From Polaromonas sp. OV174 (GTDB taxonomy: Bacteria > Pseudomonadota > Gammaproteobacteria > Burkholderiales > Burkholderiaceae_C): a stretch of 39,955 bases of DNA. The translations under genes and the position numbers were made by a program. The notes under the pieces are model-generated. The model searched no databases. It was not told the DNA's origin and saw only the letters and a program-made list of their open reading frames with translations. How positions within the stretch are numbered: the stretch's first letter is position 1; the number at the start of each line of letters is the position of its first letter. The stretch is from positions 1 to 39,955 of the forward strand of contig NZ_FOKZ01000029.1 in the NCBI RefSeq assembly GCF_900112285.1, in the 5' to 3' direction. This document shows, one piece after another, positions 31,295 to 39,809 of this stretch.

Positions 31295-32395
31295 ATGGAA
31301 CCTCAACTGAACCAAGAAGTGATCAACACCGCAGCCCAGCACGATGGTCCGATCGAAACCGATGCCGTCATCGTGGGCGCCGGCCCTGTGGGTCTTTTTC
31401 AGGTGTTTGAACTGGGCCTGCTGGAAATCAAGGCCCATGTGATCGATTCGCTGGCCTATCCTGGTGGCCAGCCCATAGAGCTGTATCCCGACAAGCCGAT
31501 TTACGACATTCCCGCGATTCCGGTCTGCACCGGCAAGGAGTTGACCGACAACCTGCTCAAGCAGATCGAGCCCTTTGGCGCGACCTTCCACCTGGGACAG
31601 GAAGTCAGCGTGGTGCAAAAGCAGGAAGACGGCCGTTTCTTTGTTGAAACCTCCAAGGGCACGCGCTTTCTGACCAAGACCATTTTCATTGCCGCCGGCG
31701 TGGGCGCCTTCCAGCCCAAGCTGCTGCGCGTCGAGGGTCTGGACAAGTTTGACGACAGCCAGCTGTTTTACCGCGTCAAGAATCCGGCCGACTTTGCCGG
31801 CAAAAACCTGGTCATCGTGGGCGGTGGTGACTCCGCACTCGACTGGGCGCTGAACTTTGTCGCCGAAGGCCCGAACAAGGCCGAAAGCGTGATCCTGATC
31901 CACCGCCGCGACGGCTTCAAGGCCGCGCCTGCCAGCGTGGCCAAGATGAGAGAGCTGTGCGATGCCTACGAGATGCAGTTCATCGTCGGCCAGATCACCG
32001 GCTACGACGAAAAAGACGGCCAGTTGAGCGGCGCCAAGGTCACTGGCACCGACGGCGTGACGCGCGTCGTGCCGCTGGACGTGCTGCTGGTCTTCTTTGG
32101 CCTGTCGCCCAAGCTTGGCCCCATTGCCAACTGGGGTCTGGACATAGAACGCAAGCAGTTGCAGGTGGATACCGAGAAATTCTCGACCAACATCCCCGGC
32201 ATCTTTGCGGTCGGCGACATCAACACCTATCCAGGCAAGAAAAAGCTGATTCTGAGCGGCTTCCACGAGTGCGCGCTGGCCGCCTTTGGCGCCGCACCCT
32301 TCATCTTCCCTGACAAGAAGATTCACCTGCAGTACACCACCACCAGCCCCAAGCTGCACAAGGTGCTGGGCGTGGAATCGCCAGTGTTCGACTGA
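31295..32395 (+). CDS. Ferredoxin-NADP+ reductase, thioredoxin-reductase-like type
   Basis: A 366-residue flavoprotein. The FAD motif is DAVIVGAGPVGLFQVFELGL near residue 24, and the NADP motif is NLVIVGGGDSALDWALNF near residue 170, followed by HRRDGFKAAP. The C-terminal FAD contact is GIFAVGDINTYPGKKKLILS. It lacks the redox CxxC of thioredoxin reductase, which places it with YumC-type FNRs. It would pass electrons from NADPH to the ferredoxin encoded just upstream. A strong terminator follows the stop. Confidence 0.92.
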   Translation: MEPQLNQEVINTAAQHDGPIETDAVIVGAGPVGLFQVFELGLLEIKAHVIDSLAYPGGQPIELYPDKPIYDIPAIPVCTGKELTDNLLKQIEPFGATFHLGQEVSVVQKQEDGRFFVETSKGTRFLTKTIFIAAGVGAFQPKLLRVEGLDKFDDSQLFYRVKNPADFAGKNLVIVGGGDSALDWALNFVAEGPNKAESVILIHRRDGFKAAPASVAKMRELCDAYEMQFIVGQITGYDEKDGQLSGAKVTGTDGVTRVVPLDVLLVFFGLSPKLGPIANWGLDIERKQLQVDTEKFSTNIPGIFAVGDINTYPGKKKLILSGFHECALAAFGAAPFIFPDKKIHLQYTTTSPKLHKVLGVESPVFD

Positions 32396-32416
32396 GCCTG
32401 AGCCGCACTACCCCAA

Positions 32417-32441
32417 AGCCCGCGCCTTGCGGGCTTTTTTT
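32417..32441. terminator. Rho-independent terminator between FNR and helicase genes
   Basis: Stem AGCCCGC / GCGGGCT with a 5-base loop is followed by seven T, and preceded by AAA on the other side. It lies between convergent genes, so it mainly ends the FNR transcript. Confidence 0.88.
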
Positions 32442-32448
32442 CGTCGCT

Positions 32449-35001
32449 TCAGGCGGCGTCACCAACTGGGAAAGGCGCAAGCGGCGCCAGCAAGGCCTGC
32501 AGGTCCTCGGGCGTGAACTTGCTGGCCATGGCGCCGTCGCTGCCCACCACACCTTCGGCCAGGGCGGTCTTGCGTGCCTGCAGCTCCAGCATGCGCTCCT
32601 CTATGCTGCCCTCGACCACCAGTTTGTAGACAAACACTGGCTGATGCTGGCCGATACGGTGCGCGCGTGCCGTGGCCTGTTGCTCGGCAGCCGGGTTCCA
32701 CCAGGGATCCACATGGATCACGGTGTCGGCGGCCGTGAGGTTGAGCCCGACGCCGCCAGCCTTCAGGCTCACCAGCAGTATCGGCACTGCCCCCTCCTGA
32801 AACTGGCGCACCAGCGCACCGCGTTTTGGCGGCGAGGTAGCACCGGTCAGCGACAGCCAGGACAGCTGCAAGGCCTGCAGCTCGGTCTCAATCAGCGTCA
32901 GCATGGCGGTGAATTGCGAAAACACCAGCACACGCCGGCCTTCGGCAAGCAGCTCAGGCAGCATGAGCCGCAGCAGTTCCAGCTTGGCACGCTGCATGGT
33001 TTTGACGGGCTTGACGCCTTTGAGTAGATAGGGGTCGCAGCAGACTTGGCGCAGCCTGAGCAGCGCATCGAGGATGCTGATCTGGGCGCCGGCAAAGCTA
33101 TTGCGCTTCAAGACCCGGCGCACCTGCACGTCGGCCGCCACGCGCACGCTTTCGTAGAGCTCGCGCTGACGGCCCTGCAGCTGCACCTTTTTGATGACCT
33201 CGGTGAGAGCCGGCAACTCGGTTGCCACCTCATCCTTGCGCCGGCGCAGGATGAAGGGCCGCACCCGCTGCGCCAGCAACTGGGCCCGCAGCGTTTCACC
33301 GTTGCTCTCAATCGGTTTGCGCCACAGCCGCGCAAAGCTGCGGGCATCGCCCAGGAAGCCCGGCATCAGAAAATCAAACTGCGCCCAAAGGTCGCCCAAG
33401 TGGTTTTCCAGCGGCGTCCCTGTAAGGCACAGGCGGTGACTGGCCTGCAGGCTGCGCAATGCCCGCGCGGTGCGGCTGGCGGCATTTTTCACCCACTGCG
33501 CCTCATCCAGAATCAGCAAGTGAAAAGGCTGACGGGCCAGCATGGCGATGTCACGCCATAGCAGGGAATAGGTGCTCAACACCAGGTCATGCCCGGCCAT
33601 GCGGCCGAAATCCTCGGCACGGCGCGGGCCCTGCAGCGTCAGCACCCGCAAATCGGGCGCCATGCGCGCCGCTTCGGCCTGCCAGTTGAATACCAGCGAG
33701 CTCGGCAGCAGCACCAGCGAAGGCAAGTTGGCCCGCCCGGCCTGTTTTTCTATCAGCAAATGCGCCAGCGTCTGCGCGGTTTTGCCCAGGCCCATATCGT
33801 CGGCCAAAATGCCGCCCAATTGCTGCCCCCGCAGATACTGCAGCCAGGCGACTCCCTGACGCTGGTAAGGCCGTAGCGTGATGCCCAGGCCGGCAGGCGC
33901 ATCCACGGCTTGCGGGCCATCGCTTGCCTGCAGGCGCTGCGCCAGTTGGCGCAGCCCGGCATCGCCCTGCCATTGCCAGGCCCCATGCAGGCCTGCGCGC
34001 TCGACGCCGGCATCCAGCCCATCCAGACGCCAGGCGTCCCAGGCCGACAATCGCAGCGGCCCCTCTGCGCGCTGCGTATCGGTCAGCAAATCCAACATGG
34101 CGCCGACAATGGCCTTGAGCAAAACCGCCGGCGCAACTATGCGTTTGCCGCCGGGCGCACGCAGCTGAATCAAGGCCTTGTCGTCAATGGCAGCCACCTG
34201 CCGGGCATTGAGCCAGCGTTGGTCCCGCCGCAGCAGATCCGCCAGCATGGGCGCAAGGTCCAGCGTTTCCCCATCAACCTCAACGCCCAGTGTCAGCAGC
34301 CATGAGCCCTCGCGCGCCGGCAAGCCCAAGGCGCTCACCACGGGCGGGCGCCCACGCATAGAGGCGGCAACTTCCTTGCCCAAGACCTCGCCGGTGTCAG
34401 GACTGACGATCAGACGCCAGGCATCCACAGCCACGCTCTCATGCGCAAACCCGGGGCGGACCACCACAGCCCATCCCTCAGCCTGCAAGGCGGGCAGCTG
34501 ATCGGCCCAAAAATCTCCAAAAAATGCTTCCTGCACCAGCGACCACAGGTGATCATCAGCCGCCGCGGCCTCATCGCCGCGCCACTGCAGGGAATCAAGT
34601 GGCAGCTGGTAAAGGCCAAGCGCCCAGACCTGGTCCATGGCTTCGGCCTCTGCCGCCAAATCGCGCCGCAAACTGAGCTGCTGGCCCTGCTTGCTTGTCA
34701 AGGGCTGAGTCGCTGCAGCACGGGTATTCAGCACACTGGACGGTGCTGGTACTTCCCAAAACAGGCCATCATCGGTGCGATAAGTCCAGTCGACCTTCAC
34801 CACGGTCACGCTGTCGCCTCTAGCGCCGAACGGACCGCCTGGCTTCATGCCCAGCAAGCCGTCGCCGCGTGTCAGGGTTTGCAGTGTCAGGCGCGGGCGA
34901 AACTGGCCCGCCACCACCAGCGTCTTGGCGGCGGCAGCATCGCTGGCCTGATGCTCTGGATGTTCTGACTTGGTCTTGCGGCGGCTGGGCATGGCCGCCA
35001 T
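32449..35001 (-). CDS. SNF2-family DEAD/DEAH-box helicase
   Basis: From ATG 35001 the protein is 850 residues. The helicase starts at LRPYQRQGVAWLQYL; motif I is LADDMGLGKTAQT near residue 404, motif II ILDEAQWVKN near 497, and LTGTPLENHLGDLWAQFD follows. In the second domain VFSQFTAML and ATARAHRIGQHQPVFVYKL close the motif set. The N-terminal 390 residues form the less conserved family-specific region. SNF2 proteins move along double-stranded DNA; bacterial ones (RapA/HepA-like) recycle RNA polymerase or act in DNA transactions. Earlier in-frame starts would read through the TPP riboswitch of cytX and are rejected. Confidence 0.92.
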   Translation of the reverse strand: MAAMPSRRKTKSEHPEHQASDAAAAKTLVVAGQFRPRLTLQTLTRGDGLLGMKPGGPFGARGDSVTVVKVDWTYRTDDGLFWEVPAPSSVLNTRAAATQPLTSKQGQQLSLRRDLAAEAEAMDQVWALGLYQLPLDSLQWRGDEAAAADDHLWSLVQEAFFGDFWADQLPALQAEGWAVVVRPGFAHESVAVDAWRLIVSPDTGEVLGKEVAASMRGRPPVVSALGLPAREGSWLLTLGVEVDGETLDLAPMLADLLRRDQRWLNARQVAAIDDKALIQLRAPGGKRIVAPAVLLKAIVGAMLDLLTDTQRAEGPLRLSAWDAWRLDGLDAGVERAGLHGAWQWQGDAGLRQLAQRLQASDGPQAVDAPAGLGITLRPYQRQGVAWLQYLRGQQLGGILADDMGLGKTAQTLAHLLIEKQAGRANLPSLVLLPSSLVFNWQAEAARMAPDLRVLTLQGPRRAEDFGRMAGHDLVLSTYSLLWRDIAMLARQPFHLLILDEAQWVKNAASRTARALRSLQASHRLCLTGTPLENHLGDLWAQFDFLMPGFLGDARSFARLWRKPIESNGETLRAQLLAQRVRPFILRRRKDEVATELPALTEVIKKVQLQGRQRELYESVRVAADVQVRRVLKRNSFAGAQISILDALLRLRQVCCDPYLLKGVKPVKTMQRAKLELLRLMLPELLAEGRRVLVFSQFTAMLTLIETELQALQLSWLSLTGATSPPKRGALVRQFQEGAVPILLVSLKAGGVGLNLTAADTVIHVDPWWNPAAEQQATARAHRIGQHQPVFVYKLVVEGSIEERMLELQARKTALAEGVVGSDGAMASKFTPEDLQALLAPLAPFPVGDAA

Positions 35002-35060
35002 TGTCCATGCTCTCTTTCTGTCCGCAGCGCCTGAGCGCAAAGTCGTCCGCCGATCCGCTC

Positions 35061-35066
35061 TACAAT
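35061..35066 (+). promoter_or_regulatory. cytX: Likely -10 box of the riboswitch/cytX transcript
   Basis: TACAAT lies 28 bases before the first paired base of the TPP riboswitch. No good -35 partner is obvious at 16-18 bases upstream. Confidence 0.4.
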
Positions 35067-35089
35067 TTGCACTGTGTTCGAAAGAACAC

Positions 35090-35186
35090 TTTCGCTGGGG
35101 GTGTTGCCGCCGTGACCACAAGCATGGGCGCCGACTGAGAAAGTCCCTTTGAACCTGATTGAGGTAATCCTCGCGCAGGGAAGCAT
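35090..35186 (+). promoter_or_regulatory. TPP (thiamine pyrophosphate) riboswitch
   Basis: The conserved words of the THI element appear in order: GCTGGGGGTG (P1/P2 side), ACTGAGA (35134-35140), CCCTTTGAACCTGAT (35145-35159) and GGTAAT...CGCGCAGGGAAGC (35163-35184). GCT at 35094-35096 pairs with AGC at 35182-35184 to close P1. It precedes the transporter gene by about 70 bases. With TPP bound, such elements reduce expression, here probably by blocking translation since no terminator T run follows. Confidence 0.93.
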
Positions 35187-35256
35187 GTGCCAGATCTTGC
35201 GCCATTCAAGCCGGGCGTCTGGCCAGCCGACCTGCCATTAACAAACGGAACAGTTG

Positions 35257-36561
35257 ATGGCCAACACCCCCTTGCCCTCTGCCGGTGGCAACACCGCGCT
35301 CACCCCTCTGCCCCAGGGCGATCGTCTGTTCGGCTGGCGCGATCATGCGGCGCTGTGGCTCAGCCTGGGCGTCGGTTTGCTGGTCATGCAGATAGGCGCC
35401 TATCTGGTGCCGGCACTAGGCACTCAGGCGGCCCTTAGTGTCATCATCTGCGGCTCCGTGCTGGGGGCCGGTCTGCTGGCCTGGACCGCCAAGATAGGCT
35501 GCGACAGTGGCTTGTCTAGCGCCGGCTTGATGCATGCCACTTACGGCAGCCATTTTGCGCGCCTGCCGGTGCTGCTGAACATCGTCCAACTGATTGGCTG
35601 GACCACTTTCGAGCTGGTCGTCATGCGTGACGGCACGATGGCCATTGCACGGCAATCAGGCGGTGCGACGGGCACCCTGTGGCCGCTGCTGGCAACCTTG
35701 CTTTGGGGCGGCGTATTGCTGGCCTTGCTGTCGGGCTCCATGGTCAAGCTGGTGCGCAAATTCATTGGCCGCTACGGCCTGCCGCTGGTGATTGCCTCGC
35801 TGTTGTGGCTCAGCTGGCAGTTTCTTTCCAAGGCCAGCGCACAAGGCTTCTTGGCCTTGTGGAATCGCCCGGGCGATGGCGGCATGAGCACACTGTCGGC
35901 TCTTGATCTGGTGATTGCCATGCCGGTGTCCTGGCTGCCGCTCGTGGCTGACTTTGCGCGCCATGGCCGTGATGGCAACAGCGCACTGCGCGGCACCTGG
36001 CTGGGCTATGCCATTGCCAACATATGGTGCTATGCCCTCGGTCTGCTGGTGGCGCTGACGACGCCCAGCACGGATCTGGTCGCCGCACTGCTGCTGGCGC
36101 AAGGCGGCTTGATCGCGCTGGGCCTGATACTGATCGATGAAGTGGATAACGCTTATGGTGATCTGTACTCGGGTTCGGTGGCCGGTCACAGCCTCAAACC
36201 CAGCTGGAGCGTGCGGCGCTGGGGCATGGCGCTGGCCGTGCTGTGCACCGCATTGGCGCTGGTGCTGCCCATGCATAGCCTGGAGCCGTTTTTGCTGATG
36301 CTCAGTTCAGTGTTCGTTCCGCTTTACGGCGTCATTCTGGCGCGTCTGGCTGGACAGGCAAACGTGGCCGCGCTGGTGAGCGAACGCAAGGTCAACCACA
36401 GCGCGGTCGTCATCTGGCTGCTAGGCGTTGCCTGCTACCACCTGTGTGCGCAGCTGGCTCCCGGCTGGGGCGCCGCCCTGCCCACTTTGGCACTGACTTT
36501 TGTATTGGCCCGTGTTACCCGCTTTCGCGCTGGAAATTCGGGCCTCACCGCAAGGGCTTGA
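35257..36561 (+). CDS. cytX: Hydroxymethylpyrimidine transporter CytX (NCS1 family)
   Basis: From ATG 35257 (GGAA about 8 bases upstream) the protein is 434 residues with about twelve hydrophobic segments, matching the NCS1 cytosine-permease-like fold. LTPLPQGDRLFGWRDHAALW and LSLGVGLLVMQIGAYLVPAL open the membrane part. CytX proteins import the thiamine precursor HMP and are typically TPP-riboswitch controlled, as here. The C-terminus overlaps the convergent thiD gene by 17 bases. Confidence 0.9.
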   Translation: MANTPLPSAGGNTALTPLPQGDRLFGWRDHAALWLSLGVGLLVMQIGAYLVPALGTQAALSVIICGSVLGAGLLAWTAKIGCDSGLSSAGLMHATYGSHFARLPVLLNIVQLIGWTTFELVVMRDGTMAIARQSGGATGTLWPLLATLLWGGVLLALLSGSMVKLVRKFIGRYGLPLVIASLLWLSWQFLSKASAQGFLALWNRPGDGGMSTLSALDLVIAMPVSWLPLVADFARHGRDGNSALRGTWLGYAIANIWCYALGLLVALTTPSTDLVAALLLAQGGLIALGLILIDEVDNAYGDLYSGSVAGHSLKPSWSVRRWGMALAVLCTALALVLPMHSLEPFLLMLSSVFVPLYGVILARLAGQANVAALVSERKVNHSAVVIWLLGVACYHLCAQLAPGWGAALPTLALTFVLARVTRFRAGNSGLTARA

Positions 36562-37390
36562 GCCGCATGGATAAAGGGGCATGGCCGTGGTTCAGCGGCC
36601 CGCTGCCGGCACCGGTGCGCACCCTGGCGCCAGCCGCCAGCGCTGCGCGTACATAGGCGCGCGCCGCCTCGACCGCCTCCAGCAGGCTTGCGCCGAGCGC
36701 CAAGTGCGCGGCAATCGCCGAAGACAGCGTGCAGCCCGTGCCATGGGTATTGGCGCTATGAATGCGTGGCGCGCGCATCCAGTGCGCATCGGCGTTTTGC
36801 ATGAGCAACAAGTCGCTCACCACGTCGCCCGCCAAGTGCCCGCCTTTGAGCAATACCGCTTGTGCGCCCATGGCAAGCAAGTCGTGCGCAGCCGCCTCCA
36901 TCGCAGCTTCGTTGTCCAATGTGCGACCGACCAGCAACGATGCCTCGTCCAGATTGGGCGTGACTACGGTGGCGCGACCAAACAGTTCATGCACCAGCAC
37001 GGTAATGGCGGGGTTGTCGATCAATACGGCACCGCTGGTGGCGACCATGACCGGATCCAGCACCACTTTTTGCAACGCGTAGCGATCAATCGCCTCTGCC
37101 ACCGTCTGGACAATCTCTGGCGCATGCAGCATGCCTATCTTCACGGCATCCAGGCCTATGTCTTCCACCACGGCGTCAATCTGCTCTCGCAGCATGCCAG
37201 CGGGCACCCCATGAATGGCCCGCACACCCCGTGTGTTTTGTGCGGTTAGCGCCGTGATCGCCGTCATGCCGTAGCAACCCAGTGCCGCAAAGGTTTTCAG
37301 ATCAGCCTGAATGCCGGCGCCGCCACCACTGTCGGAACCCGCGATGGACAGCACGCGTGGGTATTCAAACTCAAAAGTTTCAACCATCAT
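36545..37390 (-). CDS. thiD: Hydroxymethylpyrimidine / phosphomethylpyrimidine kinase
   Basis: A 281-residue ribokinase-like enzyme. VLSIAGSDSGGGAGIQADLK marks the HMP-binding site, VVLDPVMVATSG and VVTPNLDEASLL the substrate region, and NTHGTGCTLSSAIAAHLALG the anion hole and catalytic aspartate region. It phosphorylates HMP twice to HMP-PP. It is the last gene of thiM-thiE-thiD, 4 bases after the thiE stop. Its end overlaps the cytX end on the other strand. Confidence 0.95.
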   Translation of the reverse strand: MMVETFEFEYPRVLSIAGSDSGGGAGIQADLKTFAALGCYGMTAITALTAQNTRGVRAIHGVPAGMLREQIDAVVEDIGLDAVKIGMLHAPEIVQTVAEAIDRYALQKVVLDPVMVATSGAVLIDNPAITVLVHELFGRATVVTPNLDEASLLVGRTLDNEAAMEAAAHDLLAMGAQAVLLKGGHLAGDVVSDLLLMQNADAHWMRAPRIHSANTHGTGCTLSSAIAAHLALGASLLEAVEAARAYVRAALAAGARVRTGAGSGPLNHGHAPLSMRLKPLR

Positions 37391-37394
37391 TTGT

Positions 37395-38048
37395 TTATCT
37401 CTGCACTTTTAATGTTTCATCACACAAGGACTTGAGATTCAGTGCCGCGGCGCACGGATCATCTGCCGCACACAAAGCGCTCACCACGGCGAGTCCATCG
37501 GCGCCGGCCAGCAATACCTCGCGCGCGTTGCCCGCATGTAGGCCACCGATAGCAACCAGAGGCAAACGCGTAGCGGCGCGCACCAGCGCCAAGCCGTCCA
37601 GGCCCCAGGGTTCCTTGGTGTCGGTCTTGGTCGGCGTGGCATAGATTGGGCTCACACCGAGATAGTCCACGGGTAGCATGGCGCTTTCCTGCACATTGGC
37701 CATATGCTCCACAGACCAGCCGATAAAAACCTCAGGCGGCAACAGCTTGCGCGCTTGATCCACCGGCATGTCGCTTTGCCCCAGATGCACGCCCTCGGCA
37801 CGGCAGGCCAACGCAATATCAATACGATCGTTAATCACCAGCGGCACACGGTGCGGCGCCAGCAGTTGTTTCAACACCAGGGCTTGCGCCAAAAACTCAC
37901 GTGTTCCCAGATGCTTTTCGCGCAGTTGAACGCAGCTCACCCCGCCTTGCACGGCAGCATTCACCACATCGGCCAGGGGCCGGCCCCGCGTTAGCGAGGA
38001 ATCTGTGACGAGGTAAAGCCGCAAGGCCTCGGGGTTTAACCTTGCCAC
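37395..38048 (-). CDS. thiE: Thiamine phosphate synthase
   Basis: A 217-residue TIM-barrel enzyme: LRLYLVTDSSLTRGRPLADV, QGGVSCVQLREKHLGTREFL, LVINDRIDIALACRAEGVHL and LGVSPIYATPTKTDTKEPWG are standard ThiE motifs. It joins HMP-PP to thiazole phosphate with loss of diphosphate. The start codon lies within the end of thiM (13-base overlap), so translation is probably coupled. Confidence 0.95.
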   Translation of the reverse strand: MARLNPEALRLYLVTDSSLTRGRPLADVVNAAVQGGVSCVQLREKHLGTREFLAQALVLKQLLAPHRVPLVINDRIDIALACRAEGVHLGQSDMPVDQARKLLPPEVFIGWSVEHMANVQESAMLPVDYLGVSPIYATPTKTDTKEPWGLDGLALVRAATRLPLVAIGGLHAGNAREVLLAGADGLAVVSALCAADDPCAAALNLKSLCDETLKVQR

Positions 38049-38875
38049 GCTGCCAACTCCATCTTGAGCCGTTTGTCAAACGTGGTTTGGTCCAGAAGCT
38101 GCAACTCATCCAGCAGACTGACCGCCATGCTGCCCACCCCCAGACCATGGGCTTGTATCTTCTCGGCAGCAACCTCACCGGCAACGCCGAGAAACGCCAT
38201 GGCTGAGGTAGTAGCACGCCAGGCATCGGGTTGCACGGCACAAAATGCGCCGACGAGTGCGCTGGCCGAGCAGCCGACACCCGTGATCCGTGTCATCCAT
38301 GGATGGCCATTGGAAAGGCGGGCCCAACGCTTGTGGGCATCAAAAATATGGTCAACCTCACCACTAACACAGATCGTGCCACTCGTGCGTTCAGCCAGGG
38401 TCTGAGCTGCGTCCAAGGCGTCATTGGCAGACGCACTGCTGTCAACGCCACGCGTCTTAACAGCGCCACCGGCAACACTCATGATTTCCGACCCATTGCC
38501 GCGAATCACCGTAGGTAAGGCAATGGCCAGCAGGCCCTCCAGTGCCTGGTTTCTGTAAGGCGTTGCGCCGGCCCCAACAGGGTCAAGCACCGATGGAATG
38601 CCACGCTGAGCGGCTGCTGCCAGAGCCAGCTTCATGCTCTCGACCCAATAAGGATCAAGCGTGCCAATGTTGATCACCAGCGCCTGAGCGATGCCAACCA
38701 TATCGCGCACTTCTTCATGGGCGTGAGCCATGACCGGCGAAGCACCCACGGCCAACAGAGCATTGGCGTTGAAATTGATCGCTACCAGATTGGTGATGCT
38801 ATGCACCAAGGGCGAACGCTCGCGAAGCGCTACAACATCTGACCAGATAGCTGCAGCAGAGAGATTTGAAAGCAT
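38036..38875 (-). CDS. thiM: Hydroxyethylthiazole kinase
   Basis: A 279-residue ThiM: SPLVHSITNLVAINFNANAL, LLAVGASPVMAHAHEEVRDM, PSVLDPVGAGATPYR and RITGVGCSASALVGAFCAV are family motifs. It phosphorylates the thiazole alcohol salvaged from thiamine breakdown. It heads thiM-thiE-thiD. I see no TPP riboswitch in its leader and only a weak Shine-Dalgarno sequence. thiC and thiG are absent from the window, so the visible unit is a salvage set. Confidence 0.95.
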   Translation of the reverse strand: MLSNLSAAAIWSDVVALRERSPLVHSITNLVAINFNANALLAVGASPVMAHAHEEVRDMVGIAQALVINIGTLDPYWVESMKLALAAAAQRGIPSVLDPVGAGATPYRNQALEGLLAIALPTVIRGNGSEIMSVAGGAVKTRGVDSSASANDALDAAQTLAERTSGTICVSGEVDHIFDAHKRWARLSNGHPWMTRITGVGCSASALVGAFCAVQPDAWRATTSAMAFLGVAGEVAAEKIQAHGLGVGSMAVSLLDELQLLDQTTFDKRLKMELAAWQG

Positions 38876-39575
38876 TTTTCTTTAAGGGGAAAGATGGAGC
38901 GCGTAAGTCCAAAGACTTCACCACGATGGGCGACAAAATTGTGGCCGTATATACCGCAGGCAAGTAGTGCACTAACGATTATCGCGGCATACGAGAGGAG
39001 AAGCGGGCCCCGCAAATCTGAACAGCGCTATAAGTAGGAGCTCCGGGTGTAAGGCTGGGCCAATGCAGGTCTGGCAAGAGGGAGTTCTTCATCTTCATGA
39101 AGGAGTCAGCGCGGCGCACACACACGGCCGCCTTCCAGGCTCGGGTAGATCAGGTCGTATTGCGCGAAGACTAGAGCCTTGGTCAAACAGTGCAAGCAGT
39201 TCGAGCGCCCCCAACCCCGCACTAGCAAGGCGCAGCCTGGAAACAGGGGGTATCCCTACCTGTTGCGCAAACTGACCATCACCCGCGCTAATCAGGCCTT
39301 TTTCAGCTGCCTACTCAAGTTCAAATTACTCGAAGTACAAAGGCAGTCATGGGACGGGTTTACCCAATGGGCGATGGCCACGCCGTACTTGATGCAAATC
39401 AGGGCGCGGTTTTTCGCGGATACGCCGTTGCGCCCCTGGATAGAGCAGCTCTGCGCCGAGCTGGTGGCCGCCGGCGTCGCTAAGCGGGAAGGCCGCGACC
39501 TTCTGAATGCCTGAGCCGCCCAGAGTCCGATCGAGCGGCCTAGCGCCCGGGGATCGTTATTTGAAAATGCCAGCC
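38876..39575. other. About 700 bases without a confident gene between thiM and the rRNA operon
   Basis: This stretch should hold the thiM promoter at its left end. It has a patchy, partly AT-rich composition. Only one frame of any size has plausible amino-acid content (39179-39514, plus strand). Several frames are short and broken, as expected of decayed genes. Confidence 0.5.
39179..39514 (+). CDS. Uncertain open frame, possibly the C-terminal remnant of an unknown gene
   Basis: The frame encodes 111 residues. The first 50 look non-coding (MVKQCKQFERPQPRTSKAQP). The last 60 look protein-like: SWDGFTQWAMATPYLMQIRA, then RPWIEQLCAELVAAGVAKRE, a probable amphipathic helical end. I do not recognise the family. 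There is no Shine-Dalgarno sequence at the ATG. It may be the 3' end of a gene whose front was lost. Confidence 0.25.
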   Translation: MVKQCKQFERPQPRTSKAQPGNRGYPYLLRKLTITRANQAFFSCLLKFKLLEVQRQSWDGFTQWAMATPYLMQIRARFFADTPLRPWIEQLCAELVAAGVAKREGRDLLNA

Positions 39576-39577
39576 AC

Positions 39578-39606
39578 AAAAAAGCCCGCATGGCAGGCCT
39601 GCGGGC
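39578..39606 (-). terminator. Second rho-independent terminator after the rRNA operon
   Basis: On the minus strand GCCCGCA / TGCGGGC with a 9-base loop is followed by six T. It lies 35 bases beyond the first terminator, making a tandem stop for the rRNA transcript. Confidence 0.82.
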
Positions 39607-39640
39607 GGTTCTGAAGGGACTCAAGCCAAAGTGAATCGGC

Positions 39641-39678
39641 CAAAGAAAAAGCCCAGTCAATCACTTGATCAACTGGGC
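39641..39678 (-). terminator. Rho-independent terminator after 5S rRNA
   Basis: On the minus strand GCCCAGT and ACTGGGC form the stem, followed by TTTTTCTTT. It begins about 15 bases after the 5S 3' end. Confidence 0.85.
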
Positions 39679-39692
39679 GTTTCTTGCTGTAA

Positions 39693-39809
39693 GAGCCTGA
39701 CGATGTCCTACTTTCACACGGGAATCCGCACTATCATCGGCGCTAAGTCGTTTCACTGTCCTGTTCGGGATGGGAAGGAGTGGTACCAACTTGCTATGGT
39801 CATCAGGCA
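39693..39809 (-). rRNA. rrf: 5S ribosomal RNA
   Basis: The minus strand reads TGCCTGATGACCATAGCAAG, contains CCATCCCGAACAGG and GTGAAACG, and ends CATCGTCAGGC, so that TGCCTGA and TCAGGC close helix I. The length is about 117 bases. Exact ends may shift by 1-3 bases. Confidence 0.95.

Noticed and set aside
34816..34826. GCGCTAGAGGC, an exact match to the core right end of the palindromic repeat, inside the SNF2 helicase gene
   Set aside because: The flanks do not show the ATAGCT or GCTAT words at the expected distances, and the reading frame encodes an ordinary stretch; an 11-base match alone may be chance.
35002..35205. N-terminal extension of the helicase frame up to 35205
   Set aside because: The extra codons run antisense through the cytX promoter and the TPP riboswitch; the residues do not look like a protein.
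38876..39060. TPP riboswitch upstream of thiM
   Set aside because: I looked on the minus strand for CTGAGA, CCTGAT and GGTAAT words in the right order and did not find them.
39106..39200. Short minus-strand frame ending VFAQYDLIYPSLEGGRVCAPR
   Set aside because: It looks slightly protein-like but is short, has no start or family match that I recognise, and lies in the decayed stretch.
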